A stretch of 64,000 nucleotides of DNA from Pedobacter deserti (lineage in GTDB: Bacteria > Bacteroidota > Bacteroidia > Sphingobacteriales > Sphingobacteriaceae), in assembly GCF_024436415.1 (NCBI RefSeq), contig NZ_JAFMZQ010000002.1:62001-126000 (forward strand), in the 5' to 3' direction. The first letter of the stretch is position 1; each line of letters begins with the position of its first letter. The notes under the pieces are model-generated. The model searched no databases, had not been told where the DNA came from, and saw only the letters and a program-made list of their open reading frames with translations. Shown here in pieces: positions 61,950 to 64,000 of this stretch. The translations under genes and the position numbers were made by a program.

Positions 61950-62363
61950 TTAGGTCACGTCTCTCGAAGGAATCAGTACCACTTTCATGCGGATCGCAAC
62001 ATTGGGCTTCAGAGGGTCTTCACTGTACACTGAGCGCTGTATGTCAATTTTTATACCGCCTTCATAATGCTCATAGCTGTATGCAATACCTTCGTAAGTG
62101 TACGGAAGCTGGATATAGCTGCTTTTATTTACAGGGTGATCAAGGTAAACCAATACTCCCTCTATATCAACATTTAGCTGATCAATTTCCGGAACGTCAA
62201 TCGTGGCCGTATAGGTTCCTGCATCTGGAGATTGCACCCACTGATCAGGCTGTATATTAAATATAATTGTTCTGTTAGACGTCTCTTGAATGATGGTGTC
62301 TTTTTTGCACGACACCAGGCCCAGCGTGGTGGTACAGAGGAGGAGTAGAATTAGATTTCTCAT
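61950..62363 (-). CDS. Hypothetical lipoprotein
   Basis: A 137-residue exported lipoprotein with lipobox LGLVSCKKD. The rest is polar and beta-rich (TYTATIDVPEIDQLNVDIEGVLVYLDHP), with no family I recognise. The frame reaches 62450, but that stretch overlaps the ilvA end and a hairpin; MRNLILLLL at 62363 is the natural start. It is the last gene of the minus run before a terminator. Possible relation to the following HTH/propeller locus is only by position. Confidence 0.7.
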   Translation of the reverse strand: MRNLILLLLCTTTLGLVSCKKDTIIQETSNRTIIFNIQPDQWVQSPDAGTYTATIDVPEIDQLNVDIEGVLVYLDHPVNKSSYIQLPYTYEGIAYSYEHYEGGIKIDIQRSVYSEDPLKPNVAIRMKVVLIPSRDVT

Positions 62364-62409
62364 GATTTGCGTGTTTTTTAATGTTAAAGCAAATCTGCTG
62401 CCAATAGTT

Positions 62410-62447
62410 AAATATCTGGTTAAGCCAAAAAGCTTAAACCAGATATT
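62410..62447 (-). terminator. Hairpin overlapping the ilvA stop codon
   Basis: A long stem of about 15 bp with one bulge (62410-62425 with 62432-62447) around a 6-nt loop. It includes the last ilvA codons. The T tract on the minus strand is weak (ATATTTAAC), so it may stabilise the 3' end or terminate poorly. Confidence 0.5.
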
Positions 62448-63681
62448 CAAACAAAGTCTGATCGTTGTTCACTTCTATGATCTCAAACTTGAACGCCTTC
62501 ATTCTTTCTACGAGCGACACATAATCGGCCCTGTTGGCCAATTCAATGCCTACCAGGGCAGGACCATTCTCACGATTTGTTTTTTTGATGAACTCAAACC
62601 GGGTGATATCGTCATGCGGACCTAACACATTATTTACAAAGAGTTTCAGTGCACCTGGTCTTTGCGGAAAGCGCACAATAAAATAATGTTTCAATCCCTC
62701 AAAGAGGAGCGACTTCTCCTTGATCTCCTGCATACGCTCAATATCGTTGTTTCCGCCGCTTACAATACATACGACCGTTTTTCCCTTGATGTCGTCCTTA
62801 ATATAGTCCAGCGAAGCCACAGCAAGCGCACCTGCCGGCTCTACCACTATGGCATCCTCGTTGTACAGCTTTAAAATCGTTGTGCATACACGGCCTTCCG
62901 GCACAAGCAACATCTGGTCGAGCAACTGCGCGCAGTACGAAAAAGTCAGATTACCCACACGTTTTACCGCCGCACCGTCAACAAAGCGATCAATATCGTC
63001 GAGCAATACCGGGGCACCGCTTTCCAGTGCAAGCTTCATGGAAGGCGCCCCTTCCGGCTCCACGCCAATCAGTTTAACGTCAGGCTTCACACCCTTTATA
63101 TAACTGCCCACGCCTGAAGCCAGGCCGCCGCCGCCCACTGGCATCACAATGACGTCCAGATCAGGCAGGTCTTCATAGATCTCTACGCCAACCGTACCCT
63201 GTCCCTCCATAATTTTCGGATTATCGAAAGGAGGGATAAAGGTCATCCCATGCTTTTCCGTATACAGCAACGCCTCGCGCAAACAGTCGTCAAATGTATC
63301 ACCCACCAGCACAATCTCAATAAGATCGCCGCCAAACATCTCCGTTTGCCTCACCTTTTGCTTAGGCGTAATCTCCGGCATAAAGATCACGCCCTTAATG
63401 TTCAGTTTCTTGCACGAATAAGCCACGCCCTGTGCGTGATTGCCTGCACTCGCACAAACCACACCCTGGGTCATTTCTGCGGGTTGCAGACTGCTGATCA
63501 TGTTATAAGCGCCCCGGAGTTTGTACGAACGCACCACCTGCAGGTCCTCCCGCTTCAGGTATATCTCTGCACCGTACCGTTCCGAAAGCACCGCATTGTA
63601 CTCCAGGGGAGTCCGCCGTACGGTTCCTTTCAGCCGCAGGGCAGCCCGTTCAAAATCCAGTTCTGTTGTTTCTATATTCAT
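62434..63681 (-). CDS. ilvA: Threonine ammonia-lyase
   Basis: A 415-residue biosynthetic threonine deaminase that makes 2-oxobutyrate for isoleucine. The PLP lysine is K54 in RSYKLRGAYN, the glycine-rich loop is MPVGGGGLASG, and CASAGNHAQGVA is the usual active-site segment. The C-terminal region from about residue 325 (HYFIVRFPQRPGALKLFVNNVLGP) is a single ACT-like domain, as in the short regulatory form. An alternative ATG three codons earlier (63690) is possible. It follows leuA in a branched-chain amino acid operon. Confidence 0.94.
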   Translation of the reverse strand: MNIETTELDFERAALRLKGTVRRTPLEYNAVLSERYGAEIYLKREDLQVVRSYKLRGAYNMISSLQPAEMTQGVVCASAGNHAQGVAYSCKKLNIKGVIFMPEITPKQKVRQTEMFGGDLIEIVLVGDTFDDCLREALLYTEKHGMTFIPPFDNPKIMEGQGTVGVEIYEDLPDLDVIVMPVGGGGLASGVGSYIKGVKPDVKLIGVEPEGAPSMKLALESGAPVLLDDIDRFVDGAAVKRVGNLTFSYCAQLLDQMLLVPEGRVCTTILKLYNEDAIVVEPAGALAVASLDYIKDDIKGKTVVCIVSGGNNDIERMQEIKEKSLLFEGLKHYFIVRFPQRPGALKLFVNNVLGPHDDITRFEFIKKTNRENGPALVGIELANRADYVSLVERMKAFKFEIIEVNNDQTLFEYLV

Positions 63682-63692
63682 ATGTTGCATCG

Positions 63693-64000
63693 CTAAGCCT
63701 GGCTTTTCTCCAGGGTTGCAGCCAGTGAATGCACGTCTTCATCGTTGATCTGACCCTTTGCGTCGGCCAACACCAGGAAACGCTCATACACTTTATCCAA
63801 AGCCGGACGGTCGAGCTCATAGCCCAAACGCTCCAAATGATGCTTTAAGGCATGGCGACCGCTGCGCGCGGTCAGCACAATATCCGCAGAGCCTACACCC
63901 ACATCTTCCGGTTTAATGATCTCGTAATTCTCACGGTGCTTTAAAAAGCCATCCTGATGGATGCCAGAGCTATGCGCAAAGGCATTCTGCCCTACAATAG
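63693..64000 (-). CDS. leuA: 2-isopropylmalate synthase, C-terminal part
   Basis: The window edge cuts this gene; 101 codons plus the stop are present. The first residues read IVGQNAFAHSSGIHQDGF, the conserved segment of LeuA/HOA synthases close to the end of the catalytic domain, followed by the part leading to a short C-terminal helix region ending ATLEKSQA. It condenses acetyl-CoA with 2-ketoisovalerate in leucine synthesis. Since little follows the catalytic domain, a long regulatory domain seems absent; this resembles the short LeuA forms. The gap to ilvA is 2 bases to the upstream ATG option. Confidence 0.9.
   Translation of the reverse strand, partial: IVGQNAFAHSSGIHQDGFLKHRENYEIIKPEDVGVGSADIVLTARSGRHALKHHLERLGYELDRPALDKVYERFLVLADAKGQINDEDVHSLAATLEKSQA

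Noticed and set aside
62364..62450. Upstream start for the hypothetical lipoprotein
   Set aside because: It overlaps the ilvA end and hairpin, and the lipoprotein signal begins at 62363.
1..64000. tRNA, rRNA, tmRNA or replication origin
   Set aside because: No cloverleaf-like, rRNA-like or origin-like sequence was recognised in the intergenic regions by eye; a tRNAscan-SE or Infernal run would settle this.

Overview
The window looks like chromosome of a Bacteroidota member, most likely a Sphingobacteriaceae relative (Pedobacter-like). This is an inference from three SusC/SusD pairs, DUF2911, 6-bladed beta-propeller and DUF4468-type proteins, a LytS/LytTR two-component pair, and promoter-like boxes of the Bacteroidota form TTTG / TAnnTTTG. 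No rRNA, tRNA, CRISPR array, prophage or complete insertion sequence was seen. Both ends cut genes: a thioredoxin-like protein on the left and leuA on the right.

Layout. 0-12.3 kb, almost all minus strand: aromatic aminotransferase-like gene, tyrA, a LytS-type sensor kinase coupled to tyrA, a zinc metalloprotease, SusC, SusD, a terminator, then a LytTR response regulator. The kinase and regulator bracket a protease/importer set that lacks glycosidases, which suggests peptide uptake. 12.4-20.5 kb: alpha/beta hydrolase, acetyl-CoA synthetase, CsbD-like protein, M16 peptidase, and the coupled surE-lpxB pair. 20.8-34.5 kb: a polysaccharide utilisation locus with two SusC/SusD pairs, GH92 and GH125. 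These point to alpha-mannan or high-mannose glycans. 34.6-46.2 kb: mixed housekeeping and hypothetical genes, including AmtB with an outer-membrane barrel, a DbpA-like helicase, a ROK protein and an esterase. Between convergent genes at 35.5-35.8 kb lie two 93-nt direct repeats. Each reads on the minus strand as a small transcription unit: promoter, palindrome in the spacer, and terminator hairpin.

46.4-55.3 kb: a heme operon, hemA, a hemC-hemD fusion, hemB, hemL, hemE and a hemJ-like gene, with a sensor kinase, OmpR-type regulator and membrane TPR protein embedded between hemL and hemE. 55.3-57.4 kb: an ECF sigma factor with a probable autoregulated promoter, an overlapping anti-sigma-like gene and an outer-membrane barrel. 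57.5-58.5 kb: an orphan ABC ATPase. 58.5-62.4 kb, minus strand: a locus holding a small HTH protein, a polytopic membrane protein, a small secreted two-cysteine protein, a hairpin attenuator and a beta-propeller lipoprotein, with a further small lipoprotein nearby. 62.4-64 kb: leuA-ilvA of branched-chain amino acid synthesis.

The most unusual items are the tandem sRNA-like repeats, the two-component system inside the heme operon, the kinase/regulator pair around the protease-SusCD operon, and the small secreted protein plus propeller locus. All functions are read from sequence by eye. No database search was run.
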